A stretch of 64,000 nt of DNA from Psychroflexus longus (GTDB lineage Bacteria; Bacteroidota; Bacteroidia; Flavobacteriales; Flavobacteriaceae), in NCBI RefSeq assembly GCF_020164595.1, contig NZ_JAIQZE010000001.1:186001-250000 (forward strand), in the 5' to 3' direction. A program made the position numbers and the translations under genes. Under the pieces are notes generated by a model. That model saw only the letters and a list, made by a program, of their open reading frames with translations. It did not search any database and was not told the origin of the DNA. Below, piece by piece: positions 39,254 to 48,527 of this stretch. Every line of letters begins with the position of its first letter. The stretch's first letter is position 1.

Positions 39254-39703
39254 TTAGCGATTTTTGCGTGAACCCTCACCTCCATCAGCTTTTAGAACAT
39301 CAAAGGTAATTTCAACTTTTTGTTTGCCCCATTCCAAAGCAGCTTCTTCGTCCAGACCCATGTAGATGTCAATCTTGTTGGTCCAGCGTTTGTTCATTTT
39401 GTCTTTCACTATATAAGTACCTGGAAAACCATCTATCTCAACTTCTTGATTGTGATCGAGACCAAGTTCAATCAAATCTCTGGACACCGCTATCGCTTTT
39501 TCCTCCGCTTGCAAAGTATCTCCCCAGGCAGTTAAAAAAGGATCTCCTTTTTTGGTTTGAGCTTCAGTAGAATTGTAAGCTGTTGCTGTTACAGTCATAG
39601 TAATCTCCTCGGAATTTTCACTGTTTTTACAACTTGATAAAAGCAGTAAAGCAACTATTGAAAAAACCATTAAGCATTTTTTAAATGAGTAATTATATGT
39701 CAT
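39254..39703 (-). CDS. 3D-domain lipoprotein
   Basis: 149 residues with a lipobox (LLSS-C25) and one 3D domain (about 35-140). The domain shows TATAYNSTEAQT, the AWGD and AIAVSRDLIELGL blocks, and the Asp-rich KIDIYMGLDEEAALEWG motif that gives the family its name (three Asp). 3D domains resemble the catalytic part of MltA lytic transglycosylases and of Rpf/YabE proteins, so a cell-wall role is plausible. The start may also be at an internal Met. It is a single gene, tail-to-tail with the PaiB-like gene. Confidence 0.88.
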   Translation of the reverse strand: MTYNYSFKKCLMVFSIVALLLLSSCKNSENSEEITMTVTATAYNSTEAQTKKGDPFLTAWGDTLQAEEKAIAVSRDLIELGLDHNQEVEIDGFPGTYIVKDKMNKRWTNKIDIYMGLDEEAALEWGKQKVEITFDVLKADGGEGSRKNR

Positions 39704-39768
39704 GATTTGTAAATTTTCTGATTACAATTTTTCGCTTAATTTTTTCCGAGTGTACGTATTTAGAGATG

Positions 39769-39785
39769 AAAGGGGAAGCCCCTTT
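39769..39785. other. Compact GC hairpin in the mpl/3D-gene gap
   Basis: A perfect 7-bp stem AAAGGGG/CCCCTTT with a 3-nt loop lies between the mpl stop and the start of the 3D lipoprotein gene. No T run follows on either strand, so it is not a typical terminator. Its role is unknown. Confidence 0.35.
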
Positions 39786-39873
39786 ATGTTCTATTCTCTT
39801 TGTTCTAAATGAAGCGTAGCATTCTAAATTCTATCGTTTTTTCTCAATAAAACGCAACACTTTATTCTCTGAA

Positions 39874-41229
39874 TTACTGGATCCAATTTTTAACTTCATT
39901 AAAATCTAAGCCTCCATAATTCCCTGAACTCATCAAAAGCAATACATGATCAACGTAAACTTTAGACTTTAAGAATTCTTGAAATGCTTCCGGTTCTGTG
40001 AATACTTTTAGATCTTTTCGACCAAAAGCATCGAATATCTGTTCTTCAGTTATAGCTTCCAGCTGTTTTATCTCCAGAGCTTTCGGTGAATAAAAAACAA
40101 CTGCTTCATCAGCAGCATCCAGAGCTTCTTTATATTCTGCAAGAAATTCTGAATTTAAGCTACTATAAGTATGAAGTTCCAGGCAGGCTAAAACAACTTT
40201 GGAAGAAAATTGAGCCTTTACCGCTTTGGTTGTTGCCAGAACTTTGGAAGGGGAATGCGCGTAATCTTTAAAAACGATGGCTTTTTCAGATTTAGCTATT
40301 TTCTCCAGGCGCTTGGAAGCTCCTTTAAAACTTGTAATTGCTTCATAAAAATCATCCTCATCCACGCCCATATGCTGGCAGATCCACTTGGCACCAGCGA
40401 TATTCTGTAAATTATGCTTGCCAAAAACTTCTACAGGCATTGGACCTTCTGCGGTTTCAAGATAGGTTTCACCATTATCAATGCTGTGTTCTGGAGTGGA
40501 ATAAGCGTGCTTTCGGGTTGGCTTTTTCGAGTTTAGGGCCAACTGAGTCAAAATATCATCTTCTTCATTATAAACCAAAGTGCTTCCATTGGTCATCGTA
40601 TCCAGAAAGATCTCAAACTGCTCTACATAATTTTCGAATGTAGGAAACACATTGATGTGATCCCAGGCGATACCACTTAACAAGGCAATATTGGGTTCAT
40701 ACAAATGAAACTTTGGTCTGCGATCCAAGGCAGAGCTCAGATATTCATCGCCTTCCAGTAATATGAAATCATTCTCATCTGTCAAATGCACCATCGTATC
40801 AAAACCTTCCAACTGCGCTCCTACCATAAAATCGACTTCCTTATCATGGTAATGCATTACATGCAAAATCATAGCAGTAATAGTTGTTTTCCCATGAGAA
40901 CCGCCTATGACCACCCGTGTTTTTTGTTTGGAATGTTCGTATAAATATTCAGGGTAAGAATAGATTTTCAATCCGAGCTCTTTAGCTTTCAGAAGTTCCG
41001 GATTATCGGCTTTAGCATGCATTCCTAATATAACGGCATCAAGTTCAGAAGTTATTTTTTCAGGAAACCAGCCAAATTTATCAGGTAGCAAACCTTTTTT
41101 CTCTAATCTCGATTTTGAAGGCTCAAAGATTTCATCATCACTACCTGTGATGTGATCGCCTTTTTCGTGAAGTGCCAAGGCTAAATTGTGCATGGCACTC
41201 CCTCCTATCGCTATAAAATGTAAATGCAT
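39874..41229 (-). CDS. mpl: UDP-MurNAc:L-Ala-gamma-D-Glu-meso-DAP ligase (peptidoglycan recycling)
   Basis: 451 residues of the Mur ligase family. Rossmann opening HFIAIGGSAMHNLAL, ATP loop GGSHGKTTITAM, central domain with LLEGDEYLSS and SGIAWDHINVFPTFENY, and C-terminal domain with KDYAHSPSKV. The opening IGGSAMHNLA and the tripeptide-ligase type fit Mpl, which reattaches recycled tripeptide to UDP-MurNAc, rather than MurC, which has a GIGGIGM-type start. It fits with the periplasmic wall-related 3D protein next door, although the two are not in one operon. Confidence 0.93.
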   Translation of the reverse strand: MHLHFIAIGGSAMHNLALALHEKGDHITGSDDEIFEPSKSRLEKKGLLPDKFGWFPEKITSELDAVILGMHAKADNPELLKAKELGLKIYSYPEYLYEHSKQKTRVVIGGSHGKTTITAMILHVMHYHDKEVDFMVGAQLEGFDTMVHLTDENDFILLEGDEYLSSALDRRPKFHLYEPNIALLSGIAWDHINVFPTFENYVEQFEIFLDTMTNGSTLVYNEEDDILTQLALNSKKPTRKHAYSTPEHSIDNGETYLETAEGPMPVEVFGKHNLQNIAGAKWICQHMGVDEDDFYEAITSFKGASKRLEKIAKSEKAIVFKDYAHSPSKVLATTKAVKAQFSSKVVLACLELHTYSSLNSEFLAEYKEALDAADEAVVFYSPKALEIKQLEAITEEQIFDAFGRKDLKVFTEPEAFQEFLKSKVYVDHVLLLMSSGNYGGLDFNEVKNWIQ

Positions 41230-41309
41230 GAATGTTTAAATTTAATTCAAAGATAAAGGTTTCCAGCCTAGTTGAAAATATCTCAACTTCAAACCTTCGT
41301 AAAGTTTCA

Positions 41310-42164
41310 TTAATCCAGTTGAAATTTTAGTCGAACGAGTTTTTCTTTTTCTTCGGAATTTAATTCTGCTAGATTAAATATGTTTAGAATTTCTAAAGCT
41401 TTAAGTCGATTTCGGTTCAGCGTGAGGGCTCGATCGACATAAACTGAAGCTAAAGCGATAGAATTCAATTTTTTCATTCCTGATTCTAAAGTCTGAAAGA
41501 AAGCTGAGTCGTTTTTGGAACGCTTATAGAGTTCTGCCAATTCTCTATAAGTCGTTTCAGATTGACCAAGTTCCACAGCTTGTTTGTAATGAATTTCGGC
41601 CTTATCATAGTTTTCTAGTTCTCTTTCAATGTACCCAAAAGCCAAAGCACCGTCAACTGGACTTATCAACTTTAATTCTGAAGCATATGCTCGAGAAGTA
41701 CTTTCGCTTCCACCAATAATCGCGGGGAGTTCAAGATACATTTGCAACAAAGCCCAACGGGAATTGATATGTTTCGGATCAAGTTCAGCCGCTTTTTTCA
41801 AGTGAAATTTCACATCGCCAATCAGGCTGGCTGCTTTAAATGGATTGGAACTTTTAGCTACCAATCCGAGGGCACCACCGTATCTAAAGTGGTATTCTGC
41901 ATTTTCAGGATAATCTTCAACTAATGTTTTATTGACCTCAGCACTTTTTTCCCAGCTTTCCAAAGAGGCATAGGCTTGTCCCAGATAATCTCTGGCCATC
42001 TTATCTGAAGGTTTATCTTCAAGAACTGCATTCAAAATAAAAACGGCCTTTTGGTGTTCACCAGCTTCAAATGCATTTTTTCCTTCTTCTAAAGAATTTT
42101 GAGAGCAAAGAAACAATGGAAAAAACAGGAACAAAAACAGTATTTTCATAAGCTGAAATTTCAA
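41310..42164 (-). CDS. Exported TPR-repeat protein
   Basis: 284 residues. A signal peptide (about 6-22, LFLFLFFPLFLCSQ) precedes tandem tetratricopeptide repeats from about 24 to 240 (for example AFEAGEHQKAVFILNAVLED and AIYHYKQ-like KAEIHYKQAVEL). The C-terminal part is less regular. TPRs mediate protein contacts; the partner is unknown. An internal ATG (42149) could be the actual start. It lies between mpl and ahcY on the same strand but is isolated from ahcY by a terminator. Confidence 0.85.
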   Translation of the reverse strand: MKFQLMKILFLFLFFPLFLCSQNSLEEGKNAFEAGEHQKAVFILNAVLEDKPSDKMARDYLGQAYASLESWEKSAEVNKTLVEDYPENAEYHFRYGGALGLVAKSSNPFKAASLIGDVKFHLKKAAELDPKHINSRWALLQMYLELPAIIGGSESTSRAYASELKLISPVDGALAFGYIERELENYDKAEIHYKQAVELGQSETTYRELAELYKRSKNDSAFFQTLESGMKKLNSIALASVYVDRALTLNRNRLKALEILNIFNLAELNSEEKEKLVRLKFQLD

Positions 42165-42191
42165 CTAATTTAATTTGTTTTGTGGTTTAAA

Positions 42192-42223
42192 AAACAAAAA
42201 CCAAGCTTCAAAAGCTTGGTTTT
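42192..42223 (-). terminator. Terminator of ahcY
   Basis: A stem of at least 11 bp (AAAACCAAGCTT at 42197-42208 with AAGCTTGGTTTT at 42212-42223). A-rich DNA on its left gives T's on the minus strand. It is 22 bp after the ahcY stop codon. Confidence 0.75.
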
Positions 42224-42245
42224 ATAAATTCACTACCTATAAAAA

Positions 42246-43562
42246 TTAGTATCTGTAGTATTCTGGTTTAAATGGACCTTGTTGTTCAACTCCGATGTAG
42301 TCTGCCTGGTCTGATTTAAGCTCTGTTAATTCTACACCAAGACGTTCTAGGTGAAGTTTTGCTACTTTTTCATCAAGATGTTTAGGCAACATATAAACTT
42401 CATTTTTATACTTATCTGTATTTTGCCATAATTCCATCTGGGCCAAAGTCTGGTTTGTAAAGGAATTACTCATCACAAAACTTGGATGACCTGTGGCACA
42501 ACCAAGGTTAACCAATCTACCTTCAGCAAGTAGAATAATATCTTTTCCGTTGATGGTGTATTTATCGACCTGAGGCTTGATTTCAACACGAGTATCACCA
42601 TGGTTTTTCTTCAACCAGGCTACATCAATTTCGTTGTCAAAATGACCAATGTTACACACTAAAGTTTTGTCTTTAAAAGCTTCGAAGTGTTCTCCCCTAA
42701 TGATGTCTTTATTTCCGGTAGTAGTTATAACGATGTCAGCCGTTGGAGCTACAGTTTCCAATTTTTTCACTTCAAAACCGTCCATTGCGGCTTGTAAAGC
42801 ACAAATAGGATCAATTTCAGTAATAGTGACAATAGAACCAGCCCCTTTGAAAGATGCTGCTGTACCTTTACCTACATCACCGTATCCACAAACGACAACA
42901 CGTTTTCCGGCAAGCATCAAGTCGGTTGCCCTTCTTATCGCATCTACAGCACTTTCTCTACAACCGTATTTGTTATCAAATTTAGATTTAGTAACAGAAT
43001 CATTAACGTTAATAGCTGGCATTACCAAAGTTCCATTTTTCATACGTTCGTATAAACGGTGAACACCAGTTGTGGTTTCTTCAGAAAGTCCTCTAATTCC
43101 TTTTGCTAATTCTGGGTATTGATCAAAAACCATGTTGGTTAAATCTCCTCCGTCATCAAGAATCATATTCAGTGGATTTCTCTCTTCACCAAAAAATAAA
43201 GTTTGCTCGATACACCAATTAAATTCTTCCTCGGTCATCCCTTTCCAGGCATAGACAGCAACACCAGCTTCCGCGATTGCCGCAGCGGCATGGTCTTGTG
43301 TGGAAAATATATTACAAGAACTCCACGTTACCTCAGCTCCTAGTTCGACTAAAGTTTCAATCAAAACTGCAGTTTGAATAGTCATGTGAAGACATCCTGC
43401 AATTCGAGCACCCTTCAATGGCTTTTCTTTCCCGAATTCCTCTCTCAATGCCATCAATCCTGGCATTTCTGACTCTGCCAATTCTATTTCGCGTCTTCCC
43501 CACTCTGCCAAAGTAATATCTTTGACTTTATAAGGAGTATAAGGTAGTGTTTCCGTACTCAT
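42246..43562 (-). CDS. ahcY: Adenosylhomocysteinase (SAH hydrolase)
   Basis: 438 residues. It splits S-adenosylhomocysteine into adenosine and homocysteine to relieve product inhibition of methyltransferases. Family blocks: [17 protein letters not shown] at the start, [13 protein letters not shown] for substrate binding, NAD loop [18 protein letters not shown], and the C-terminal [19 protein letters not shown]...HLERLGV. It ends in K-P-x-x-Y-R-Y as usual. It is divergent from the phosphopantetheinyl transferase gene, and the two promoters lie close together in 55 bp. Confidence 0.98.
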   Translation of the reverse strand: MSTETLPYTPYKVKDITLAEWGRREIELAESEMPGLMALREEFGKEKPLKGARIAGCLHMTIQTAVLIETLVELGAEVTWSSCNIFSTQDHAAAAIAEAGVAVYAWKGMTEEEFNWCIEQTLFFGEERNPLNMILDDGGDLTNMVFDQYPELAKGIRGLSEETTTGVHRLYERMKNGTLVMPAINVNDSVTKSKFDNKYGCRESAVDAIRRATDLMLAGKRVVVCGYGDVGKGTAASFKGAGSIVTITEIDPICALQAAMDGFEVKKLETVAPTADIVITTTGNKDIIRGEHFEAFKDKTLVCNIGHFDNEIDVAWLKKNHGDTRVEIKPQVDKYTINGKDIILLAEGRLVNLGCATGHPSFVMSNSFTNQTLAQMELWQNTDKYKNEVYMLPKHLDEKVAKLHLERLGVELTELKSDQADYIGVEQQGPFKPEYYRY

Positions 43563-43577
43563 AATTTAATTTTATTA

Positions 43578-43597
43578 TATTTTTGAACACAAAACTA
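43578..43597. promoter_or_regulatory. Back-to-back -7 boxes for ahcY and the PPTase gene
   Basis: Plus-strand TATTTTTG (43578-43585) faces the PPTase gene (ATG 43618), and minus-strand TAGTTTTG (43597-43590) faces ahcY (ATG 43562). Both match TAnnTTTG. Their overlap implies that the two polymerases compete for the same 55-bp region. Confidence 0.5.
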
Positions 43598-43617
43598 AGG
43601 AAACCTATCATATCTCT

Positions 43618-44250
43618 ATGCCGATTTACAAAAGAATAACAATAGATAAAGCCACTTATGCTCTTATTTGGAAAATAGAGGAACCCCTGGAATTTCTGGA
43701 AAATGGCATCGACCTAACTAATTATTGCAGAATTCGTTATGAAGAAATGAAGTCCAAAATTCATAAAAAAGGCTTTATGAGTATTCGGCATTTATTAAAG
43801 GAATTTGGTTATTCTGATTTTGATCTTGAATACGACGAAAAAGGCAAACCTCATCTTAAAGATGGTAAGCATATTTCTATTACTCACTCTTTTGAATTTA
43901 CAGGAGTGATTGTTTCTGATAAAAAAGTTGGGATCGATATTGAAAAACAGCGTGAAAAAATAAAGCTTATCGCCCCCAAATTTACTCCCATCGAAGAATA
44001 CAAAGCTTTAGGTGATGGAGAAGACTTAATAAGGAAGCTTACCATTGTTTGGGGAGCTAAAGAATCCCTTTACAAACTTTATGGAAAAAGAGGGCTTCTC
44101 TTTCTACATGATATATTTGTGGAAGACTTTGATATACCAGAACAAAAAACAACTGCAAGGGTGACTCACGATAAAAAAATCACTTTTTACACTTTAAATT
44201 TTCTTGAATTTGAAGGGTTTACCTGTGTTTATGCTTTAGCTAATGATTGA
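43618..44250 (+). CDS. 4'-phosphopantetheinyl transferase, Sfp type
   Basis: 210 residues. The Sfp/AcpT family motifs are visible: VGIDIEKQREKI (Asp/Glu metal ligands) and WGAKESLYKLYGKRGL (the W-x-x-K-E-S/A-x-x-K motif). The enzyme transfers phosphopantetheine from CoA to carrier proteins. No PKS/NRPS genes are near, so the fatty acid acyl carrier protein is a reasonable target. The stop codon overlaps the start of the GGGP synthase gene by 8 bp, so the two are translationally coupled. Confidence 0.92.
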   Translation: MPIYKRITIDKATYALIWKIEEPLEFLENGIDLTNYCRIRYEEMKSKIHKKGFMSIRHLLKEFGYSDFDLEYDEKGKPHLKDGKHISITHSFEFTGVIVSDKKVGIDIEKQREKIKLIAPKFTPIEEYKALGDGEDLIRKLTIVWGAKESLYKLYGKRGLLFLHDIFVEDFDIPEQKTTARVTHDKKITFYTLNFLEFEGFTCVYALAND

Positions 44251-44953
44251 AAAAAAATCAAACTTAATTTTTGACTCCATTAAGCAAGCTATTTCTAATG
44301 AAGAAAAGCTTTTAAGCATATTGATTGATCCAGACAAATTTGATCTAACAACATCTGAAATCTTTCTAAATCGGATTCCTGACTCTACAAACTACCTTTT
44401 CGTTGGTGGAAGTCAAGTTAAAAATGGGCAAACCGAGCTGGTAGTTAAACGTCTTAAACAGCTTTCTAAGCTCCCCATAGTGATATTTCCTGGAGACGTA
44501 AATCAAATCACTAACCAGGCAGATGCGATCTTGTTTTTAAGTCTTCTTTCTGGCCGTAACCCCGAATATCTTATTAACCAGCAAGTCAAAAGTATTTCAA
44601 AACTTCAACATTCTTCTTTAGAAATCATTCCGACGGGATATATCCTTGTAGACGGTGGAGTATCCACTTCAGTATTAAAGATCAGTCAAACCAAAGCCAT
44701 ATCTCAAGATCAAATTTCAAAAGTTGTTCACACAGCTTTAGCAGGACAATTTTCTGGTAAACAGCTTATATATCTTGAAGCTGGCAGTGGTGCAAAATTC
44801 CCTGTTTCAGCAGAAATAATTTCAGAAGTCAAAAAAAATATTTCTATCCCACTTATTGTTGGTGGTGGCATAAAAAATGACCTTCAAAGAGGAGCAGCCC
44901 ACAATGCTGGTGCTGATATGGTGGTCATGGGAAATGCTTTTGAAATACTTTGA
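44243..44953 (+). CDS. Geranylgeranylglyceryl phosphate synthase family protein (GGGPS/PcrB-type)
   Basis: 236 residues of a TIM-barrel prenyltransferase. Landmarks are SILIDPDKFDL, FVGGSQVKNG, PIVIFPGDVNQIT, YLEAGSGAKFPVSAE and LIVGGGIKNDLQRGAAHNAGADMVVMGNAFE, the phosphate-binding end. The archaeal enzyme makes the ether-lipid precursor GGGP; Bacteroidetes homologues are known to have prenylglyceryl phosphate synthase activity of unclear use. It is coupled to a phosphopantetheinyl transferase gene. Its stop codon directly abuts the stop codon of the opposite gene (44954). Confidence 0.93.
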   Translation: MIEKKSNLIFDSIKQAISNEEKLLSILIDPDKFDLTTSEIFLNRIPDSTNYLFVGGSQVKNGQTELVVKRLKQLSKLPIVIFPGDVNQITNQADAILFLSLLSGRNPEYLINQQVKSISKLQHSSLEIIPTGYILVDGGVSTSVLKISQTKAISQDQISKVVHTALAGQFSGKQLIYLEAGSGAKFPVSAEIISEVKKNISIPLIVGGGIKNDLQRGAAHNAGADMVVMGNAFEIL

Positions 44954-46321
44954 TTACAGAAGCTGATCTGGATTATAGCCTTCATATTCTCTTTCAGATT
45001 CTTCAAACCTGATATCATAATCTTCCAAAGATTTTAAAATTGGATTATAAATTTCAGGATAAATTGGTCTCAAAACACCCGGCTTAGTGATTTCACCATT
45101 TAAAATTTTTAAGGTGGCAATTCCTACTGGTAATCCAACAGTTTTTGCCATAGCTGTGTAGGTCTGGTCTTCACCAACACTAACCATGGTAGAATCTATT
45201 TGCTTTTGTTTTCCTTCAAGCTCAAAACCAAATTTATGATACATGACAATCATGTCTTTATCCTCAGGTTTTAAAGTCCATTTTTCTTCCAAAATCTTCT
45301 GTAAAGCTTGGGCTGGAGTAGCGTCTTTAATACCAATTTTCTTATCAGAATTGAAAATATCGAGTTCTACGAGTTTATCCCAAATCAAATCATCCTGATC
45401 AATCTTTAAACTCAATCTTAATTTTAATTCAACAGAATCTGTTGGTGAATATGGCAAGAAGGAATTGACAAACGACCTGTAACTCATTTTTTCCGTGTTT
45501 TGCATTGAATAGGTGTCATCTGTCATTCCTAACTGGACAAACACATTCCAGGCTTTACTGAAACCAACCCGACGTAAAGTCCCTCTATATAAAGTAGGAA
45601 TGTCTTCTAAACTATAAATACTCCTGTAGGCTAAAGAATTTCTATTGGCTAAACCTTCAAAACGCCCATATTTAGGAATTTGGAGAAATTCGGTTCTTCG
45701 AAAAAGTCGTTGGTATGGAATGTACTTATACTGTCCTTCCTGAATAAATTCTGCAGCACCTCCCTGTCCGGCAACCACAACATTCCGTGGGTTCCAGGTA
45801 AATTTATAATTCCAGAGGTTATCATCACTTTCTGGAGCAACCAAACCACCTGTAAAAGATTCAAAAAGCAACATTTTACCGCCTTTCTTACGAATCCTGT
45901 CAATCACCTGCATTGCACTCATGTGGTCCACTCCTGGATCTACACCAATTTCATTCATGAAGGTCAAGCCTTTTTCTTTAACTTCTTTATCCAGAGCTTC
46001 CATCTCTTTGGAAACATAAGAGGCAGTGACCATACATTTATTAAACCTCACACAATCCTTAGCGACTTCTATGTGATATCTAGCCGGAAGCATGGAAATG
46101 ACGATGTCAGAATTTTTTATGGCTTTCTCTCTAGCTTCAGTATTGAAAATATCTAATTCTACGCCTGTTGCGTTTGGGTGATTACCTGCAAGACTTTGAG
46201 CAGATTCTAGAGCTTTATCAGCAATGATGAGTTTAAAGTTGTGCGTATCGGTTTCGTTGAGCAGATATCTTACGAGTGAAGAAGTGGATTTTCCTGCGCC
46301 TATGATTAAGATGGATCTCAT
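44954..46321 (-). CDS. Saccharopine dehydrogenase family protein
   Basis: 455 residues. An N-terminal Rossmann fold (ILIIGAGKSTSSLVRYLL, then SMLPARYHIEVAKDCV) precedes the saccharopine dehydrogenase catalytic core (NEIGVDPGVDHMSAMQVID, TFTSFTGG-like LFESFTGGLVAP). It resembles the C-terminal half of the lysine-degrading LKR/SDH enzyme and fungal Lys9. Bacteroidetes members may act in lysine degradation or as carboxynorspermidine-like dehydrogenases, which the sequence does not decide. It is a single gene, tail to tail with the GGGP synthase gene with no gap. Confidence 0.85.
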   Translation of the reverse strand: MRSILIIGAGKSTSSLVRYLLNETDTHNFKLIIADKALESAQSLAGNHPNATGVELDIFNTEAREKAIKNSDIVISMLPARYHIEVAKDCVRFNKCMVTASYVSKEMEALDKEVKEKGLTFMNEIGVDPGVDHMSAMQVIDRIRKKGGKMLLFESFTGGLVAPESDDNLWNYKFTWNPRNVVVAGQGGAAEFIQEGQYKYIPYQRLFRRTEFLQIPKYGRFEGLANRNSLAYRSIYSLEDIPTLYRGTLRRVGFSKAWNVFVQLGMTDDTYSMQNTEKMSYRSFVNSFLPYSPTDSVELKLRLSLKIDQDDLIWDKLVELDIFNSDKKIGIKDATPAQALQKILEEKWTLKPEDKDMIVMYHKFGFELEGKQKQIDSTMVSVGEDQTYTAMAKTVGLPVGIATLKILNGEITKPGVLRPIYPEIYNPILKSLEDYDIRFEESEREYEGYNPDQLL

Positions 46322-46344
46322 GACATCTAATGAATTTTAATGAT

Positions 46345-46352
46345 TAATTTTG
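46345..46352 (+). promoter_or_regulatory. -7 promoter box of the DUF423 gene
   Basis: TAATTTTG matches TAnnTTTG. Transcription would begin near 46359, just before a TTG codon (46361) that could open a longer frame. This supports the ATG at 46391 as the start. Confidence 0.45.
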
Positions 46353-46390
46353 CTTAAAATTTGAAATTACATAATATAAAGCACATAGAA

Positions 46391-46789
46391 ATGGTGGAGA
46401 AAAAGAAGTTAATTTTACTGGGAAGCATTTTGGGTTTTATTGGAATCATTTTAGGAGCTTTTGCAGCTCATGGTTTAGAAAACTTAATTTCTGAAGATTC
46501 GATTGACACTTTTGAAACGGGTGTTAAATATCAAATCTATCATGCGCTGTTTTTACTATTTCTTTCCGCTCAAAATTTCACTTCAGACAAGTTGAATAAG
46601 ACTTTATTCTGGTTAGTACTTTTAGGCGTTATTTTCTTCTCTGGCTCTATATATGGTCTTGCGACTAATGAGCTTACCAATTTTGACTTCAAAATGATAG
46701 GATGGATAACTCCAATTGGTGGAACTTTACTCATCTTGAGCTGGGCATTGTTATTTATCAACGTTATAAAAAAACGTAATAATTTATAA
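46391..46789 (+). CDS. DUF423 family membrane protein
   Basis: 132 residues from the ATG at 46391. Four hydrophobic segments and the family opening LGSILGFIGIILGAFAAHGL are visible, followed by FETGVKYQIYHALFLL and the SGSIYGLA and ITPIGGTLLILSWALLF segments. DUF423 (YgdD-like) proteins sit in the inner membrane and have no established function. The frame is open upstream to 46361, but that start is a TTG lying inside the expected promoter region. Confidence 0.88.
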   Translation: MVEKKKLILLGSILGFIGIILGAFAAHGLENLISEDSIDTFETGVKYQIYHALFLLFLSAQNFTSDKLNKTLFWLVLLGVIFFSGSIYGLATNELTNFDFKMIGWITPIGGTLLILSWALLFINVIKKRNNL

Positions 46790-46821
46790 GAATAAATTTC
46801 TTTAGTTAGATTTAAACTCAC

Positions 46822-46829
46822 TAGATTTG
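46822..46829 (+). promoter_or_regulatory. -7 promoter box of pckA
   Basis: TAGATTTG matches TAnnTTTG and lies 28 bp before the pckA ATG. No clear TTG was found at the -33 position. Confidence 0.5.
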
Positions 46830-46857
46830 TATGCCATAACATCAACACAACAAAAAT

Positions 46858-48453
46858 ATGAGTGATCTAAAAGGAATTACGAAAACGATTGAGTTAGACA
46901 AGTATGGCATCCTCTCAAAAAACATTCACTATCAGCTTTCCTCTGAAGAATTACATGAAATCACTGTAGAAAAAGGACAAGGCGTTGAAGTCAATTCTGG
47001 TGCATTGGCAGTAAACACTGGAGAATTTACAGGACGTTCACCCAAAGATAGATTTATTGTCAAAGATGATATCACCAAGGATGAGATTTGGTGGAGTGAA
47101 ATTAATTTGCCTTTCGAGTCAGATAAGTTTGATAAGCTTTATAACAAGGTTGTAAATTACCTTAGTAAAAAAGAACTTTTCGTTAGAGATGTTTTCGCAT
47201 GTGCAGACGATAATTATAAGCTCAGCATAAGACACATCAACGAACTTCCATGGAGTAACATGTTTGTACATAATATGTTTTTACGCCCAACTGAAGAAGA
47301 GTTAGAAGATTTTTCACCAGAATGGACCGTAATTAACGCTCCAGGCTTTATGGCAGACCCGGAAGTTGACGGAACACGTGCTCACAATTTTGCCATATTA
47401 AATTTTACAAGAAAGATTGCCTTAATAGGAGGAACTGGTTATACTGGAGAAATTAAAAAAGGTATTTTCTCTGCTCTTAATTTTATACTACCGGTAATGA
47501 AAAACACCTTACCGATGCACTGCTCTGCCAATGTTGGGAAAGATGGAGATACCGCCATCTTTTTTGGTCTTTCGGGAACTGGCAAAACTACACTTTCTGC
47601 AGATCCGAATCGAAAACTTATCGGAGATGACGAGCATGGATGGACCAATGAAAATACGGTATTCAATTTTGAAGGAGGTTGTTACGCAAAAGTGATTAAC
47701 CTCTCTAGAGATGGAGAACCAGAAATCTTCGATGCTATAAAACCAGGGGCTATTCTGGAAAATGTAGTTATTAAAGATGGCGAGGTGGATTTCAAAGATA
47801 GCAGCATTACCCAAAATACACGTGTGAGTTATCCCATCTATCATATTGATAATATCCAACCAGGATCTGTTGGCAAAAATCCTAAAAACATATTTTTCCT
47901 TACCGCGGATGCATTTGGTGTATTGCCGCCAATAAGCAAACTAACTCCAGGACAAGCTGCATTCCATTTCATAAGTGGCTATACTGCTAAAGTCGCTGGA
48001 ACCGAAGCAGGAGTGACAGAGCCAATCCCAAGTTTCTCGGCATGCTTTGGTGCGCCATTTATGCCTTTACATCCAACCAGATACGGTGAAATGCTCAGTA
48101 AGAAGATGAAAGATGCGGATGTAAATGTATGGTTGATCAATACTGGATGGACAGGCGGACCTTATGGAACTGGAAGCAGAATGAAATTGAAATATACCAG
48201 AGCCATGATTACTGCCGCTTTAAATGGAGAATTAAAGGATGTTGATTTTAAATCTCATGAAATTTTTAATATCGCAGTCCCACAATCCTGTCCTAATGTC
48301 CCTACAGAAGTTTTAAATCCAAGAGACACCTGGAGTGATAAGGAAGCTTATGATGCTAAAGCGAAAAATCTTGCTAAATCTTTTAAAGATAATTTCAAAA
48401 AATTTGAAGATTATGCAGGTTCAGAAATTATAGAAGGTGCTCCTAAGGCATAG
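46858..48453 (+). CDS. pckA: Phosphoenolpyruvate carboxykinase (ATP)
   Basis: 531 residues. It converts oxaloacetate and ATP into phosphoenolpyruvate and CO2, the first committed step of gluconeogenesis. Motifs: substrate loop FTGRSPKDRFIV, kinase-1a P-loop FFGLSGTGKTTLSADP, metal-binding LIGDDEHGW, and YTAKVAGTE near the C-terminus, all typical of the ATP-dependent family. It is a single gene with its own promoter and terminator. Together with eno and gltA it shows a lifestyle that grows on amino or organic acids as well as sugars. Confidence 0.98.
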   Translation: MSDLKGITKTIELDKYGILSKNIHYQLSSEELHEITVEKGQGVEVNSGALAVNTGEFTGRSPKDRFIVKDDITKDEIWWSEINLPFESDKFDKLYNKVVNYLSKKELFVRDVFACADDNYKLSIRHINELPWSNMFVHNMFLRPTEEELEDFSPEWTVINAPGFMADPEVDGTRAHNFAILNFTRKIALIGGTGYTGEIKKGIFSALNFILPVMKNTLPMHCSANVGKDGDTAIFFGLSGTGKTTLSADPNRKLIGDDEHGWTNENTVFNFEGGCYAKVINLSRDGEPEIFDAIKPGAILENVVIKDGEVDFKDSSITQNTRVSYPIYHIDNIQPGSVGKNPKNIFFLTADAFGVLPPISKLTPGQAAFHFISGYTAKVAGTEAGVTEPIPSFSACFGAPFMPLHPTRYGEMLSKKMKDADVNVWLINTGWTGGPYGTGSRMKLKYTRAMITAALNGELKDVDFKSHEIFNIAVPQSCPNVPTEVLNPRDTWSDKEAYDAKAKNLAKSFKDNFKKFEDYAGSEIIEGAPKA

Positions 48454-48475
48454 GTGTCTTAATAAGTCTAAACAC

Positions 48476-48507
48476 AAAAAAGCCGAAACTTGAGTTTCGG
48501 CTTTTTT
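48476..48507. terminator. Bidirectional terminator between pckA and hemD
   Basis: A stem of about 14 bp with core AAGCCGAAAC/GTTTCGGCTT (48476-48489 with 48494-48507) flanked by A's and T's. It can end both convergent transcripts. Confidence 0.85.
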
Positions 48508-48527
48508 GTGTCTGAGAAAAAAATTAA

